A stretch of 64,000 bases of DNA, taken from assembly GCF_024166365.1 (NCBI RefSeq), contig NC_064835.1, positions 62,972,607 to 63,036,606 on the forward strand. The letters run 5' to 3'. Each line of letters begins with the position of its first letter. The first letter of the stretch is position 1. The notes beneath the pieces are model-generated. The model did not search any database, was not told the DNA's origin, and saw nothing but the letters and a program-made list of their open reading frames with translations. Position numbers and translations under genes: made by a program. This stretch comes from Elephas maximus indicus (taxonomy: Eukaryota > Chordata > Mammalia > Proboscidea > Elephantidae). This document shows positions 23,901-35,150 of this stretch, one piece after another.

Positions 23901-24445
23901 GAAAATATTAGCCCAAGAGGCAAAAGGTCCACATAAATCAGAGATTCCATCAGCCTGAGACTAGAAGAACTAGATGGTACCCAGCTACCACCAATGACCG
24001 CTCTGACAGGGAACACAACAGAGCAGGAGAAAAGTGAGGAGCAGAACTCAAAGTCACATAAAAAGACCAGATTTAATGGTTTGACAGAGACTGGAGGAAC
24101 CTCCAAAACTATGCCCCCAGAAGCTCTGTTAACCTAGAGCTAAAACCATTCCTGAAGCTCCTTCTTCAGACAAAGATTAGACTGGACTATAAAACAAAAA
24201 ATAATACTGGTGACGAGTGTGCTCCTGAGTTCAATCAGACACGCGAGACCAAACGGGCGGCTTCTGTCAGGAGGCAGAATGAGAAGGCAGAAAGGGACAG
24301 GAATTGGTTGAATGGACACAAGAAACCTGGGGTGGAAAGGGGGCGTGTGCTGTCACATTGTAGGGACTGCAACTAATGTCACATAACAACACGTGTATAA
24401 ATTTTTGTATGAGAAGTTAACTTGAGCTGTAAACTTTCACCTAAA
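20990..24445 (+). mobile_element. L1 LINE: ORF2 3' half plus 3' UTR, inactive
   Basis: Starts within ORF2 near the reverse transcriptase N-terminus ([14 protein letters not shown]) and continues through [20 protein letters not shown], then the finger and palm regions at 21404-21898, and the C-terminal [17 protein letters not shown] zone at 22964-23308. The 3' UTR follows at about 23450-24445. The palm motif that should read YADD reads FADH (about 21665), and several stops and frameshifts break the frame, so it cannot move itself. An AfroSINE interrupts it at about 23290-23425. A CA repeat replaces or extends its A tail. Confidence 0.92.
23293..23428 (-). repeat. AfroSINE inside the L1
   Basis: Reverse SINE with CGATTCCGACTCATAGCGAC near 23311 and the head near 23400-23415. 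L1 sequence resumes at GTCAGTCGCAAAAGG, so the SINE is younger than the L1. Confidence 0.85.
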
Positions 24446-24455
24446 GCACACACGT

Positions 24456-24498
<43 letters not shown>
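24437..24498. repeat. CA dinucleotide microsatellite
   Basis: About 50 bp of nearly pure CA at the 3' tail of the L1; probably grew from the tail. Confidence 0.95.
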
Positions 24499-24499
<1 letters not shown>

Positions 24500-24629
24500 C
24501 GGCAGTCCCATCCTTACCTGACTTGGTGTTCTGCCCACCTGCCCACCTGCTCACCTGCCCACTCACACAAATTTGTTTGTTCATGTCTACATCTAAACAG
24601 CTTTGCATCACTCAGTACACATATTTCTT

Positions 24630-25310
24630 TGTTTTTCTTTTTTATTGTGGTAAAAATATATATAACAAAACACTTGCAATTTCAACACTTTTTACATGTA
24701 CATTTCTGTGGCATTAATTATGTTCACATCCTGTTCAACCATCACTACTCTCCATTTCCAAATTTTTCCATCACCCTTAAAAGAAACTCAGTGTCCCCTA
24801 AGCAAGTACACATATTTCTTACTCTTCTTAGTTGTTCAGTAATGTGGCCGGGGTCATTTGTGGATTCTTTCTTTATAAGTGCAATTAACTGAATATGATG
24901 TCAGATGTGTTTCTGATAACAGGATAGACTAGATGTGCATAGAACCTTCCCAATACAGAACACCAAAGAATCCTTTTAATTTTATTTTAACTTTTTTATT
25001 ATAAACATTTTCAAACATACATAAACAGACAAAATATCATGAACATCCATATACCCTTTCGCCTAGATTTTACCATTATTAACATTGCTCCATTTTGCTT
25101 CATCCCTTTTTTTCTGAAGTATTTTAAAATAAACTATAGTCAACATGATGTTTCACCTCTAAATACCTGACTATGAATCTTTATGGTAATTGTTTTAAAA
25201 AAACCCAACATTTTACTATGTGAAATTTCAAATATATTTTATGTAGAGAGAGAATAGTATAATGAACCCTAATATATTTATCATTCAACTTCAATTACCA
25301 ACCTTTTTGA
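24630..25310 (-). repeat. Old interspersed repeats, unclassified (probably decayed L1 3' ends)
   Basis: TTTTATTGTGGTAAAAATATA with TTCTGTGGCATTAATTATG (24640-24780), and TTATTATAAACATTTTCAAAC (24995 on), both resemble antisense 3' parts of old mammalian L1 elements. Assignment is by look only. Confidence 0.4.
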
Positions 25311-25770
25311 ATGACGGCTGTGCTGGCACAAAAGTAATATAAAAATGGTGTGGGGGCAGCATCTGACCTCCTCTAACTTCAGAAGGGGGAAGGGAGGATC
25401 AAGACCAGCAGCCCAAGGCTGATTCCTATGACGTGTAAGTCAAACATGCTTCCTTTCTCTGCCATCTTTATCAATTCTGACATCAACCATCCCTCCCACA
25501 GCACTCTCTACTGGGTTCAATAATTCATTGCAATAGTCACACAGAACTCACAGACAATACTCGCGATTATGGGGTTTATTAGGGAAGTGACAGATTACAA
25601 TTCAGGGTCAGGAACACTCAGGATATAGCTCTTCCATTAGGACAGCCTCTTTTCAGCTGTGCTTATAGGGATACCTCTTTCTGGCCCTAGGCCTCTGCCC
25701 TGGTCAGGCAAAAGTTACAAAACTCTCTTAGCCCCTGCGAATAAGTCCCCAGAGGCACCCCAGGAACACA

Positions 25771-25771
<1 letters not shown>

Positions 25772-25822
<51 letters not shown>
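25772..25822. repeat. TC dinucleotide microsatellite
   Basis: About 50 bp of pure CT inside LTR-like copy A; absent from copy B. Confidence 0.95.
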
Positions 25823-25826
<4 letters not shown>

Positions 25827-26044
25827 CTGCTGGCTCCAGGAGCTTCTCAGTGCAGGGATCCTGGGCCCAGATATTGTACTCTCTGCTCCTGGCTGTTCTT
25901 CCCTGGTGATGGTGGGATCCTCTCTCTGCTCTGGAACTGGCTCTCTTTTAAGGCAAAACTGATCAATCCCCTTGGTGGGCTACAGTAGCCTTATTTGCAC
26001 AATCCCACCCAATCACTTGAGTGGGAGTTACAAGACCATGGCTA

Positions 26045-26184
26045 GAACCAAAACCAAACCCACTGCCGTTGACTCGACTCCGACTCAGCAAACCCGTAGA
26101 GTTTCCAAGGAGCACCTGTGGATTCAAACCTCCGACCTTTTGGTTAGCAGCTGTAGCACTTAACCACTATGCCACCAGGGTTTC
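26045..26184 (-). repeat. AfroSINE with 9-bp target-site duplication
   Basis: Reverse SINE flanked by CCATGGCTA at 26036-26044 and 26185-26193. It starts with AACCAAAACC (reverse of the T-rich tail). Confidence 0.88.
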
Positions 26185-26260
26185 CCATGGCTACAAAGGC
26201 CACACAAGAAAGATCCATCACACCCTCAGTAAGAACAAATCATCAACTGCCCAGAAATTA

Positions 26261-26920
26261 TAGAAAGCTCATATCAAGAGAAGGAAGTGAATTCTGAAGC
26301 TGGAGTTTGCATTGAAACAAATCCCAATTTTATGGTGGTGTCAAGCTCCAACTTTAAAGGGCCTCAAGTGAGAGGGACAGGAGACAAAGCTTGGAATTCA
26401 TCCAAGGCAGGAAGTCAGATCAAAGACCCCTGAGAAGTGACATCTTTACTGAGTGAATGAGAAAAAAAAATTCCAAGAAAGAGAGATAGTGGACATATGT
26501 GCCTGGCTTAGCTGTGATTTTATGCAGAGGGAATAAAAAGAGAACATGTTTCCCTGAGAGTTCTTGACCACAACTCCACTGTCCCTGGATTTGGGACCAG
26601 TAATTCTAGGAGGCCCCAAATAACTCCTAGCTGAAAATTTAGTATCCCCTGGCAGAAGCAGACAAGTGTATTATTCTCTTAGAAGAACATACTTGGAAGC
26701 CAAACTTCAAAATAATTTCCCTAGATAAAGTTTCAAGGAAGACAAACTCACAATCAAAAATGACAAAATATGCAGGAAAACAAACTGCCATGAGAACAGA
26801 AAGCACAGACTGCAGAATCAGACCAGAAAAACCTGCATATTTTAGAATGATCAGCTATAGAATATAAAATAATTGTGTTTAATATGTTTAAAAATAAAAG
26901 AGAATATTAAAAAGAAACTA
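26261..26920. other. Intergenic, no firm feature
   Basis: Unique or unrecognised AT-rich sequence with no coding signal. Confidence 0.4.
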
Positions 26921-26924
26921 TGCC

Positions 26925-27270
26925 CTGCTAACTCAGAGCTGAAGATACCCCCAAAGTTCACCTTTCAGCCAAAGATTGGACAGCCATATAAAACAATAAC
27001 ACACATGATGGATGTGTTTGTTTCTTAGTTCTACGAAGTATATGAGACCAAATGGGCAACGTCTGCCCAAAAGCAGACAAGAAGGCAGGAAGGGACAGGA
27101 TAAATGGAGAATGGACATGGGAAACCCGAGATGGAAAGGGAAAGAGGGAGAGAGTGCTGACACATTGTGGGGATTGCCACCAATGTCACAAAATTATTTG
27201 TGTATATATTTTTGAATGAGAAACTACTTTGTGCCTTAAACTTTCACCTAAAATGCAATTAAAAAAAAAA
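26925..27270 (+). repeat. L1 3' UTR fragment
   Basis: Matches the 3' UTR of the 21-24 kb L1 (ATGAGACCAAATGGGCAACG, then TTGTGGGGATTGCCACCAAT) and ends in an A run at about 27258-27271. Confidence 0.8.
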
Positions 27271-27296
27271 GAAGAAACTATAAAAAATACCTAGTA

Positions 27297-27645
27297 TGGG
27301 AATGTAAAGTGGTACAACTTTGCAAAATTATTTGGCAGTTTCAAATATAGTTAAACTTATAGCCATTTGACTCCTAGGTATATACCCAAGAGAAATGAAA
27401 GCATATGTCCACAAGAGACTTAAATCATAATCACCAAAAAATTGACATGACCCACATGTCCATCAGCAGTAGAATGAATAGTTAAATTCATACAGTGAAA
27501 TGCAACTTGCAACAACATGGGTAAATTTCAAATACTTGATTGGGCAAAAGAAGTCAGACACAATAAAAAGAGTACAGACTGTAAGTTTTCATTTATATGA
27601 TACTGTAAAACAGGCAGAATTAATCTACATTGATAGCGGTTACCT
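27297..27645 (+). repeat. Old L1 ORF2 end, left part (host of the nested insertions)
   Basis: TGTAAAGTGGTACAACTTTG, TATATACCCAAGAGAAATG and GTCCATCAGCAGTAGAATG are diverged ORF2 3'-end landmarks. The element resumes after the nest at 30943. Confidence 0.7.
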
Positions 27646-27655
27646 CTGAGGGATT

Positions 27656-27744
27656 GGAACCCTGGTGGTACAGTGGTTAAGAGCTCAGCTGCTAACAAAA
27701 ATGTTGGCAGTTCGAATCCACCAGCCGCTCCTTGGAAAACCTAT
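27656..27744 (+). repeat. AfroSINE, 5' half of a split copy
   Basis: The tRNA-like head (GGAACCCTGGTGGTACAGTG, with B box GCAGTTCGAATCC) runs to CTTGGAAAACCTAT and is then cut by the RTE. Its partner half starts at 30841. The outer duplication CTGAGGGATT lies at 27646-27655 and 30933-30942. Confidence 0.92.
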
Positions 27745-30700
27745 ATTGTTATTTTTAGGTGCTGTCGAGTTGGTTCTGACTCATATCTATCCTATGTACA
27801 ACAAAATGAGGCACTGCTTGGTCCTGCACCATCCTCACAGTCGTTGTTATGCTTGAGCCCATTGTTGCGGCCATGGTGTCAAGCCATCTCATTGAGGTTC
27901 ATCTTCTTTTTCAGTGACCCTCTACTTTGCAAGCATAGTGTCCTTCTCCAGGGACTGATCTCTCCTGATAACATGTCCAAAGTATGTGAGATGTAGTATC
28001 TCCATCTTTGCTTCTAAGGAGCATTATGGCTGTATTTCTTCCAAGACAGATTTGTTCGTTCTTTTGGCAGTCCATGGTATATTCAATATTCTTCCCCAAC
28101 ACCATAATTCAAAGGCATCAATTCTTCTTTGGTCTTCCTTATTTATTGTCCAGTTTTCAAATGCATATGAGGCAATTGAAAACACCATGGCTTGGTTCAG
28201 GTACACCTTACTCTTCAAGGTGACATTTTTGCCTTTTAACACTTCAAAAGGTCTTTTGTAACAGATTTGCCCAATGCAATGCATCCTTTGGCTTCTCGAC
28301 TGCTGTTTCCATGGCTCTTGATTGTGGATCCAAGTAAAATGAAATCCTTGGCAACTTCAATCTTTTTGCCGTTTATTATGATATTGCTTATTGGTCCAGT
28401 TGTGAGGATTTTGGTTTTCTTTACATTAAGGTGTAATCCATACTGAAGGCTGTGGTCTTTGATTTTTGTCAGTAAGTGTGTCAAGTCCTCTTCACTTTCA
28501 GCGAGCAAGGTTGTGTCATCTGCATAATGCAGGTTGTTAATGAGTCTTCCACCAATCCTGATGCTGTGTTTTTCTTCACATAGTCTAGCTTCTCAGATTT
28601 TTTGCTCAGCATGCAGATTGAATAGGTATGGTGAAATGATACAACCCTGATACACAACTTCCCTGACTTTAAACCATGCAGCATCCCCTCGTTCTGTTCA
28701 AACGACTGCCTCTTGATCTATGTACAGGTTCCTTATGAGCACAATTAAGTGTTCTCAGATTCTCCACAATGTTATCCATAATTTGTTATGATTCATACGG
28801 TCGAACGCCTTAGCATAGTCAATAAAACTCAAGTAAACATCTTTCTGGTATTCTCTGCTTTCAGCCAGGATCCATCCAACATTAGTAGTGGCATCCCTGG
28901 TTCCACATCCTCTTTTAAATCTGGCTTGCATCTCTGGTAGTTCCCTGTTGATGTACTGCTGCAGCCAATTTTCAATGGTCTTTAGCAAAGTTTACCTGCA
29001 TATGATATTAATAATATTGCCCAGTAATTTCCATGTTCCGTTGGATTACCTTTCTTTGGAATGGGCGTAAGTTTATATCTCTTCCAGTTGGTTGGCCAGG
29101 TAACTGTCTTCCAGATTTCGCGGCATAGATGAGTGAGCACTTCCAGTGCTACATCCGTTTGTTGAAACATCTCAGTTGGTATTCCATCAATTCCTGGAGC
29201 CTTGTTTTTTGCCAATGTCTTCAGGGCAGCTTGGACTTCTTCTTTCAGTAACATCGGTTCCTGATCATAAGCTACCTCCTGAAATGGTTGAATGTCAACC
29301 AATTCTTTTTGGTATAGCGACTCTGTGTATTCCTTCCATCTTCTTTTGATACTTCTGTCAGAATTGACTCAACAGCACTGGGTGGTACTTTGTTTATATT
29401 TTCCCCATAGAATCCTTCAATATTGCAACTTGAGGCTTGATTTTTTTCTTCAGTTCTTTCAGCTTGAGAAATGCCGAACGTGTTCCTCCTCTTTTGATTT
29501 TCTAACTCCAGGTCTTTGCACATGTCATTAGTAACACTTTGTCCTTTTGAGCTCCCCTTTGAAATTTTCATCATTTCTTCAGTTTGCTTTAGCTACTCGA
29601 CGTTCAAGAACAAGTTTCAGTCTCTTCTGACACCACTTTTGGTGTTTTCTTTCTTTCCTATTTTTTAAATGACCTCTTGCTTTCTTCATGTACAATGTCC
29701 TTGATGTCATTCCACAACTTGTCTGGTCTCTGGTCATTAGTGTTCAGTGCATCATATCTATTCTTGAGATGGTCTCTAAATTCAGGTGGAATATACTCAA
29801 GATTCTACTTTGGCTCTTGGAGACTTGTTCTAACTTTCTTCAGCTTCAACTTGAACTTGCATATGAGCAATTGATAATCTGTTCCACAGTTGGTCCCTGG
29901 CCTTGTTCTGACCAATGGTACTGAGCTTTTCCATCCTCTCTTTCCACAGACGTAGTTGATTTAATTCCTGTGTATTCCATCTGGCAAGGTCCACCCGTAT
30001 AGCTGCCATTTATGTTGTTGAAAAATGTATTTGCAATGAAGAAGTCGTTGGTCTTGCAAAATTCAATCATACAATCTCTGGCATAATTTCTATCACCAAT
30101 ACCATGTTTTCCAACAACCAGTCCTTCTTTGTGTCCAACGTTTGCATTACAATCACTAGTAATTATCAGTGCATCCTGATAGCATGTTTGATCAATTTCA
30201 GACTGCAAAAGTTGGTAAAAATATTCAATTTCTTCATCTTTGGCCTTAGTGGTTGATGTGTAAATTTGAATAATAGTCGTATGAAGTGGTCTTCCTTCTA
30301 GGTGTATGGATATTTTCCTATCACTGACAGCATGGTACTTTAGGATAGATCTTGAAATGTTCTTTTTGATGATGAGTGCAACGCCATTCCATTTCAAGTT
30401 GCTGTTTCTGACGTAGTAGACCATAAGATTGTCCGATTCAAAATGACAAATACCAGTCCATTTCAGCTCACTAATGCCCAGGATATCGATCTTTACGTGT
30501 TCCATTTCATTTTTGACGATTTCCAATTTTCCTAGGTTTGTACTTTGTACATTCCAGATTCTGATTATTAATGGATGTTTACAGCTGTTTCTTCTCATTT
30601 CGAGTCGTGCCACATCAACGAATGAAGGTCCCGAAAGCTTGACTCCATCCACGTGATTAGAGTCAACTCTACTTTGAAGAGGCAGCTCTTCCCCAGTTGT

Positions 30701-30840
30701 CTTTTGAGTTCCTTCCAACCTGAGGCACTCATCTTCTGGCACTGTATCAGACAGTGTTCCACTGCTATTCATGAGGTTTTCACTAGGTAATTCTTTTCAG
30801 AAGTAGACCACCAGGCCCTTCTTCCTAGTCTGTCTGAGTC
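27745..30840 (-). mobile_element. Near full-length RTE/BovB-type LINE inserted in a SINE
   Basis: A 3.1-kb minus-strand copy. The 5' end is at 30840 and the AAC-type tail is at the left. The longest open part (29846-30772) encodes the N-terminal APE-type endonuclease region: ILGISELKWTG, YQDALIITSDCNANVG and TGIKSTTSVE. Reverse transcriptase pieces lie at 28755-29302 (APGIDGIPTEMFQQ, FIDYAKAFDRMNHNKLW), and the C-terminal part at 27911-28508. Frameshifts and stops break the frame, so it is inactive. Target duplication TGGAAAACCTAT / TGGAAACCCTAT lies at 27733-27744 and 30841-30852 (one mismatch). Confidence 0.95.
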
Positions 30841-30932
30841 TGGAAACCCTATAGGGGAGTTCTATTCTGTCCTATAGGATCACTAAGAGTTGGAATCGAC
30901 TCAACGGCAGTGGGTTTTTTTTTTTTTTTTTC
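30841..30932 (+). repeat. AfroSINE, 3' half of the split copy
   Basis: GGAAACCCTATAGGGGAGTT through GGAATCGACTCAACGGCAGT, then a T run, completing the SINE begun at 27656. Confidence 0.93.
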
Positions 30933-30942
30933 CTGAGGGATT

Positions 30943-32158
30943 ACTGATGGAAGAATGGTACAGGCGAATTTTCTGAGGTCCTGAAAATCTTCTCTGTTTT
31001 AATGAGGGTGGGAATTACATGAATGTACACATAGTAAAACTTTATTAAGATGTATATTTAAGATTTATGTAGTTCATAGTATGTAAATTGCACCTCACAT
31101 AAACAAAAAGAACCCAGCCAATTTGGGAAAGAACCAAAGAGAAATAAAAACTACAATAACTGAAATTAGAAACTCAACTGATAAGGAATTAGCAGATTAC
31201 AGAAAACACAGCAGAAGAGAGAATTCATGAACCGAAAGACTTGAAGAAATTACCTGAATGTAGCACAGAGTGAGTCAAAGAGATGTCAAAGTACCAAGGA
31301 GAGGTTAAGAGATACGAAGGCTAATGTATGAAGTATTGTCATATATCTAATCAGAGTTCTAGAAGGAGAGAATAGATGTAATGGGGGAGAGGTTTCATTT
31401 GAAGAGCTAATGCCTAAAAATTTTTCAAATGAATGAATTATATATATTTTTTTTTGGATTAGGGAAGCCCATTGAATTCCAATGCTACAATAAAAGAAAT
31501 CTACATACACACAATCTAAATGCAGGACACCTAAGAAAAAGAGATCTCAAAAGTAGGCAGATAGAAAAGAGATTATTTCAAAGTGATGACAATTGGACTG
31601 GCAGCTGACTCTCAACAGTGGATGCCAGAAGAGGGAGGATATCTTCCAATGGCTGAGAGAAAACAAATTACAATCCAGAATTGTACTTTCAGCAAAAACT
31701 GTCTATCAAGAATAAGGGTGATATAAAGAGATTTTGGGACAAACAAAAAACCAAAGTTTCTACCCACTGACCCTCACTTAAAGGGATTTCAGGTAGAAGG
31801 AAAATTATTGCAGAAAATGAGCCTGAGTTGAAAGAATGAATGGTGAATAAAGTTAATAGAAACATATATTGACTGCATAAAATCTTAATGTTCTTGTATA
31901 CTTTGTGGGACTAAAGAAATGGAAATATTGAACAATAGCATATAAATTGGGGCGGGGTGGTGACCAAAGTTAGGGCAAACTTGGGTCATAAATTTTCAGG
32001 AGGACAAGGATAGTGGTTAACTTTAGATTTTGGGGGTTAAACATGCATATTAAAATTTCTAGGATATCCATAAAAAAATGGGGTGTTACTTCCAAATGAA
32101 CAAAAGATAAAATAAATAATTTGGGTGAAAGATAATTAATTAATATGAAATCCCTTCT
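30943..32158 (+). repeat. Old L1 remainder and HAL1-like sequence
   Basis: 30943-31080 continues the ORF2 3' end from 27645. From about 31085 to 31850, ACAATAACTGAAATTAGAAA, GAGAGAATTCATGAACCG and GATGCCAGAAGAGGGAGGAT resemble the ORF1-only HAL1 family on the plus strand. Diverged and non-coding. Confidence 0.55.
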
Positions 32159-32170
32159 CAGTAAAAGCTA

Positions 32171-32328
32171 GGTTATTGTTATGTGTTGTCGAGTGGGTTC
32201 TGACTCATATTGACCCTTTAGGACAGGGTAGAACTGCCTCATAGGGTTTCCAAGGAGCAGCTGGTGGATTCGAACTGCTGACCTTTTGTTTAGCAGCCAA
32301 GCTCTTAACCACTGTACCACCAAGGCTC
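32171..32328 (-). repeat. AfroSINE with RTE-like tail and 12-bp duplication
   Basis: Flanked by CAGTAAAAGCTA (32159-32170) and CAGTAAAGGCTA (32329-32340). The left end GTTATTGTTATG is the reverse of an RTE-like ACA-type tail rather than the T-rich tail. Confidence 0.9.
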
Positions 32329-32340
32329 CAGTAAAGGCTA

Positions 32341-33117
32341 TAGTCAGTGGAAAAGCCTCGAATGCATGGCCTCTAGGGCTATAGCAGAAGCATGCCACTA
32401 GGCTGAAAGAGCTCTCATTTGGGACCTTAATCTGGTTAGAAAATATCTGAGAAAACATGGAAAGTGTCATAATATGAAGTGTTAAGAGAATCTGTCATTG
32501 GCATTCCCTTCTTGGAGATGGAACACAATCCCTGAGCAATTCTAAATAAATACTTAGATCACAGGAATTTAAAAAGTGATGTCAAAACAAAAGTTTGAGT
32601 TTCTATTTTTCACAAAAAATTTTTCAAGAGTTTACCATCATATTATGATGCCAATAGTAGCAGTGAAGAGTAATTAAGTATTTCACCACCAAGAGTTAAT
32701 AAGGGCTGACACAAGGATTGGTATAGAGAGTAACACGTTTCAAGGCAAGATTCCACATGGGGCTTGCAATTTGTGAAAAGAAGTAATGGCCTTATTGACA
32801 CAAAACTACCTTCAAAGCACAAAGAGTCCCAGGCGAATTAAAACATTTTTAAAAAATCTTAGTAATTGGATTTTCGATGAGCAGAACAGAGCATTATAAA
32901 GGATATGCAATTCTGTTACCCAATCTAGTTGTTCTAACAAAAATTCTGGAATGAAAAGAGCAATTACAACTTGAAAAACTTCCTGGAAATTTTCAGAAAA
33001 CGAGAAAAATGTGAAAAGCATTTATAATTGGTGTAGTTTTGTAGTAAACATCTACTCTTGGGGAAATTGCCTTTTGTATGCTATTATCTGATTAATTGAA
33101 ATGTATTTTTTTATTTT
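32341..33117. other. Intergenic, no firm feature
   Basis: AT-rich unique-looking sequence with no coding signal. Confidence 0.45.
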
Positions 33118-33310
33118 AGGAGCCCTGATGGCCCAGTGGTTAAGAAATCACCTGCTAACCCAAAGCTTGGTAGTTGGAACCCATCAGCTGCTTCAAGGGA
33201 GAAAAACGTGACAGTCTGCTTCTGTAAAGATTATAGCCTTGGAAATCCTGTGGGTAGTTCTACCCTGTCCTATAGGGTCCTACGAGTCTGAATCAACTTG
33301 ACAGCAACGG
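33118..33310 (+). repeat. AfroSINE, long diverged variant
   Basis: Starts GGAGCCCTGATGGCCCAGTG and ends AACTTGACAGCAACGGGTT. It carries the extra middle segment GACAGTCTGCTTCTGTAAAG. Confidence 0.85.
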
Positions 33311-33494
33311 GTTCATTGAGGAAGGTATGATGTATCTGAAGTTGAAAATATTTTATTTCTGTGAAAACCATCTATCATGGACATAGGGAATCTAATTTGT
33401 AAACAAAGGTAAGAGTTATGAGTTTGAAATCAAGGTGATTTGTAATAAAGAGAACTTATAATTTAAGTTGATTTGCACAGTGTGCAAACTTACC

Positions 33495-33872
33495 TGTCTG
33501 TGAAACTTGGACAACCTATCAGTGCCCATTTCCTTATCTGAACAATGGTAATCATCATACCAAAACCAAACCTGTTGCCGTGGAGTCAATCCCAACTCAT
33601 GGCGACCCCATGTGTTACAGAGTAGAACTGCTCCAAGGATTTTCTTAACTGTAATCTTTACGGAAGCAGATCACCAGGCCTTTCTCCCATGGGTAGGTGG
33701 GCTTGAACCACCAACCTGTAGGTTAGGGGCTGATTGCAAATCATTTGCACCAGGGAGCTCGCAATAACCACAGAACCCGCCTTATGGTTTGTTGGGAGGT
33801 TTCATTGAGTATGTATACATGTAAAGCACTTAGAACAATGCCTGGGACATAGCAAGCATTTAGAATTATTAA
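33495..33872 (+). repeat. MIR split by an AfroSINE
   Basis: MIR parts at about 33495-33560 (CCATTTCCTTATCTGAACAA) and 33765-33872 (TGTAAAGCACTTAGAACAAT) are separated by a reverse AfroSINE. Confidence 0.65.
33562..33760 (-). repeat. AfroSINE, long variant
   Basis: Reverse SINE opening ACCAAACCTGTTGCCGTGGA, with the long-subfamily middle (GTAATCTTTACGGAAGCAGA). It splits a MIR. Confidence 0.85.
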
Positions 33873-34112
33873 TAGAAGAATAAAGATGGACATTGTTTCC
33901 GTAACTTACAACACGTGATGAGACAATTGATGGGGGTAGTGATACCTACCCTCTATATAAGTTCCTTGCAAAAATGTGAGAAGGCATCTTCACTGAGAAG
34001 ACATTCATGATTACTGCGGGAATGGGTAAGATAATCGGAGGACCTTACGTGGAATTATTTATTTATGTAAAAGAATAGTATGTACATATTTACATATAGC
34101 TATATGTAATAA

Positions 34113-34275
34113 GGAGCCCTGGTGGCTCAGTGGTTAAGAACTAGGTTGCTAACAAGGTTGGCAGTTCAAATCCACCAGGCGCTCCTTGGAAACCCTATGG
34201 GGCAGTTCTACTCTGTCCTATAGGGTCGCTATGAGTCGGAATCGACTGGACAGCAATGGGTTTTTTTTTTTTGTA
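34113..34275 (+). repeat. AfroSINE with target-site duplication
   Basis: Well-preserved copy: GGAGCCCTGGTGGCTCAGTG head, B box GCAGTTCAAATCC, and GGAATCGACTGGACAGCAAT before a T tail. The duplication is AT(A/C)TGTAATAA at 34102-34112 and 34276-34286. Confidence 0.92.
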
Positions 34276-34289
34276 TCTGTAATAACACT

Positions 34290-35150
34290 GATTTTTAAAA
34301 AATGCATGGCTACATCTACACTGGAGGTGCTGACACAAGTGGAAGATTTAATGGTGTTGCTACCACGTTCATGGAGGGCAAGCCAAGAGCTTTCTACATA
34401 CATTGTCATCTTGGCGATTTAACGGTGTTGAGGTTTGTTGGGATATGAAAGAGCTCCACGGCGATCTCAGCACTGTCAGTTCTTTGTATGACACTATTCA
34501 TGCATCTCTGAAAAGCTGGCAATTTTTCAAAACATTTGTAAGCAGAGTTGAAGGCATAACATACAGAAGGCTCTGAGGTTGTTGAAAACATGTTGGATTA
34601 TTGGTTGTGACTGAGAGGCTCCTGCAGGTTATTAAAACATGGGAAGCTGTATCAAGCAATTCTTGAAACTCGCAGGTGGTTGGTGCAGTAAGGCCTTGGC
34701 TGACGTTGGTTTCCAAATTTGAATTCACCTTTTGTTTACAAATTTTAAACAATCGGCTAAGCATTGCAGGCATTTTTTTTTTTTTTTCAAAAGAGCTTCT
34801 AATTGAAGCTATAGACGTTTTTCCTTTTGCCATCAAAGGTAGAAGCAATATTTCATGGTTTATCATCTGAGAGAAGCAATAAATATTTCAAAATCACTGG
34901 GGACAGAACAGAGAAATGTGTCAGAGTAATCCCCAAAGGTTTCAAAGTGGGAAAAAAAATGTAATAAAAAAAAAGTTCATGTTAATTCAAGTAGTGTATT
35001 TTCCCCTACTATATCAGAAAAATTAGAATAAATGTTTATTTCCAATAAATAGTGGCCACATTACTAAATCTGTGTTTTTCGAAAACAAGTTAACAGCAAA
35101 ATGAAAGAAATTGTAGAAACATTATTTTGTGGAATAGCAGAGTAAATGAA
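34290..35150. other. Unrecognised sequence with weak protein-like frames on the minus strand
   Basis: Minus-strand open frames at 34498-34866 (122 codons) and 34406-34591 overlap in different frames. Their composition looks protein-like (for example CRSLSVTTNNPTCFQQPQS), and an internal A run of about 15 lies at 34771-34785. I do not recognise the family. It could be a decayed retrocopy or chance. Confidence 0.2.

Larger units (their letters stand above)
25320..26260 (-). mobile_element. LTR-like repeat, copy A (interrupted by a TC repeat and an AfroSINE)
   Basis: About 25320-26040 aligns by eye with 46970-47920. Shared blocks include GCTGATTCCTATGA, AACTCACAGACA, TTATTAGGGAAGT, ACAATTCAGG and CCCCTTGGTGGGC. 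GTTTATTAGGG is the reverse of an AATAAA-containing end, so the element would lie on the minus strand. The size and layout suggest a solitary retroviral LTR, but I cannot name the family. Confidence 0.6.

Noticed and set aside
24422..24892. 156-codon frame through the CA repeat
   Set aside because: It consists of Thr-His repeats from the microsatellite and then old repeat sequence.
29846..30772. 308-codon minus-strand frame as a host nuclease gene
   Set aside because: It is the endonuclease domain of the nested RTE, homologous by eye to the plus-strand RTE at 55 kb.
27656..34275. SINE heads as tRNA genes
   Set aside because: A- and B-box-like sequences are present, but they belong to repeated SINEs with tails and no cloverleaf acceptor pairing.
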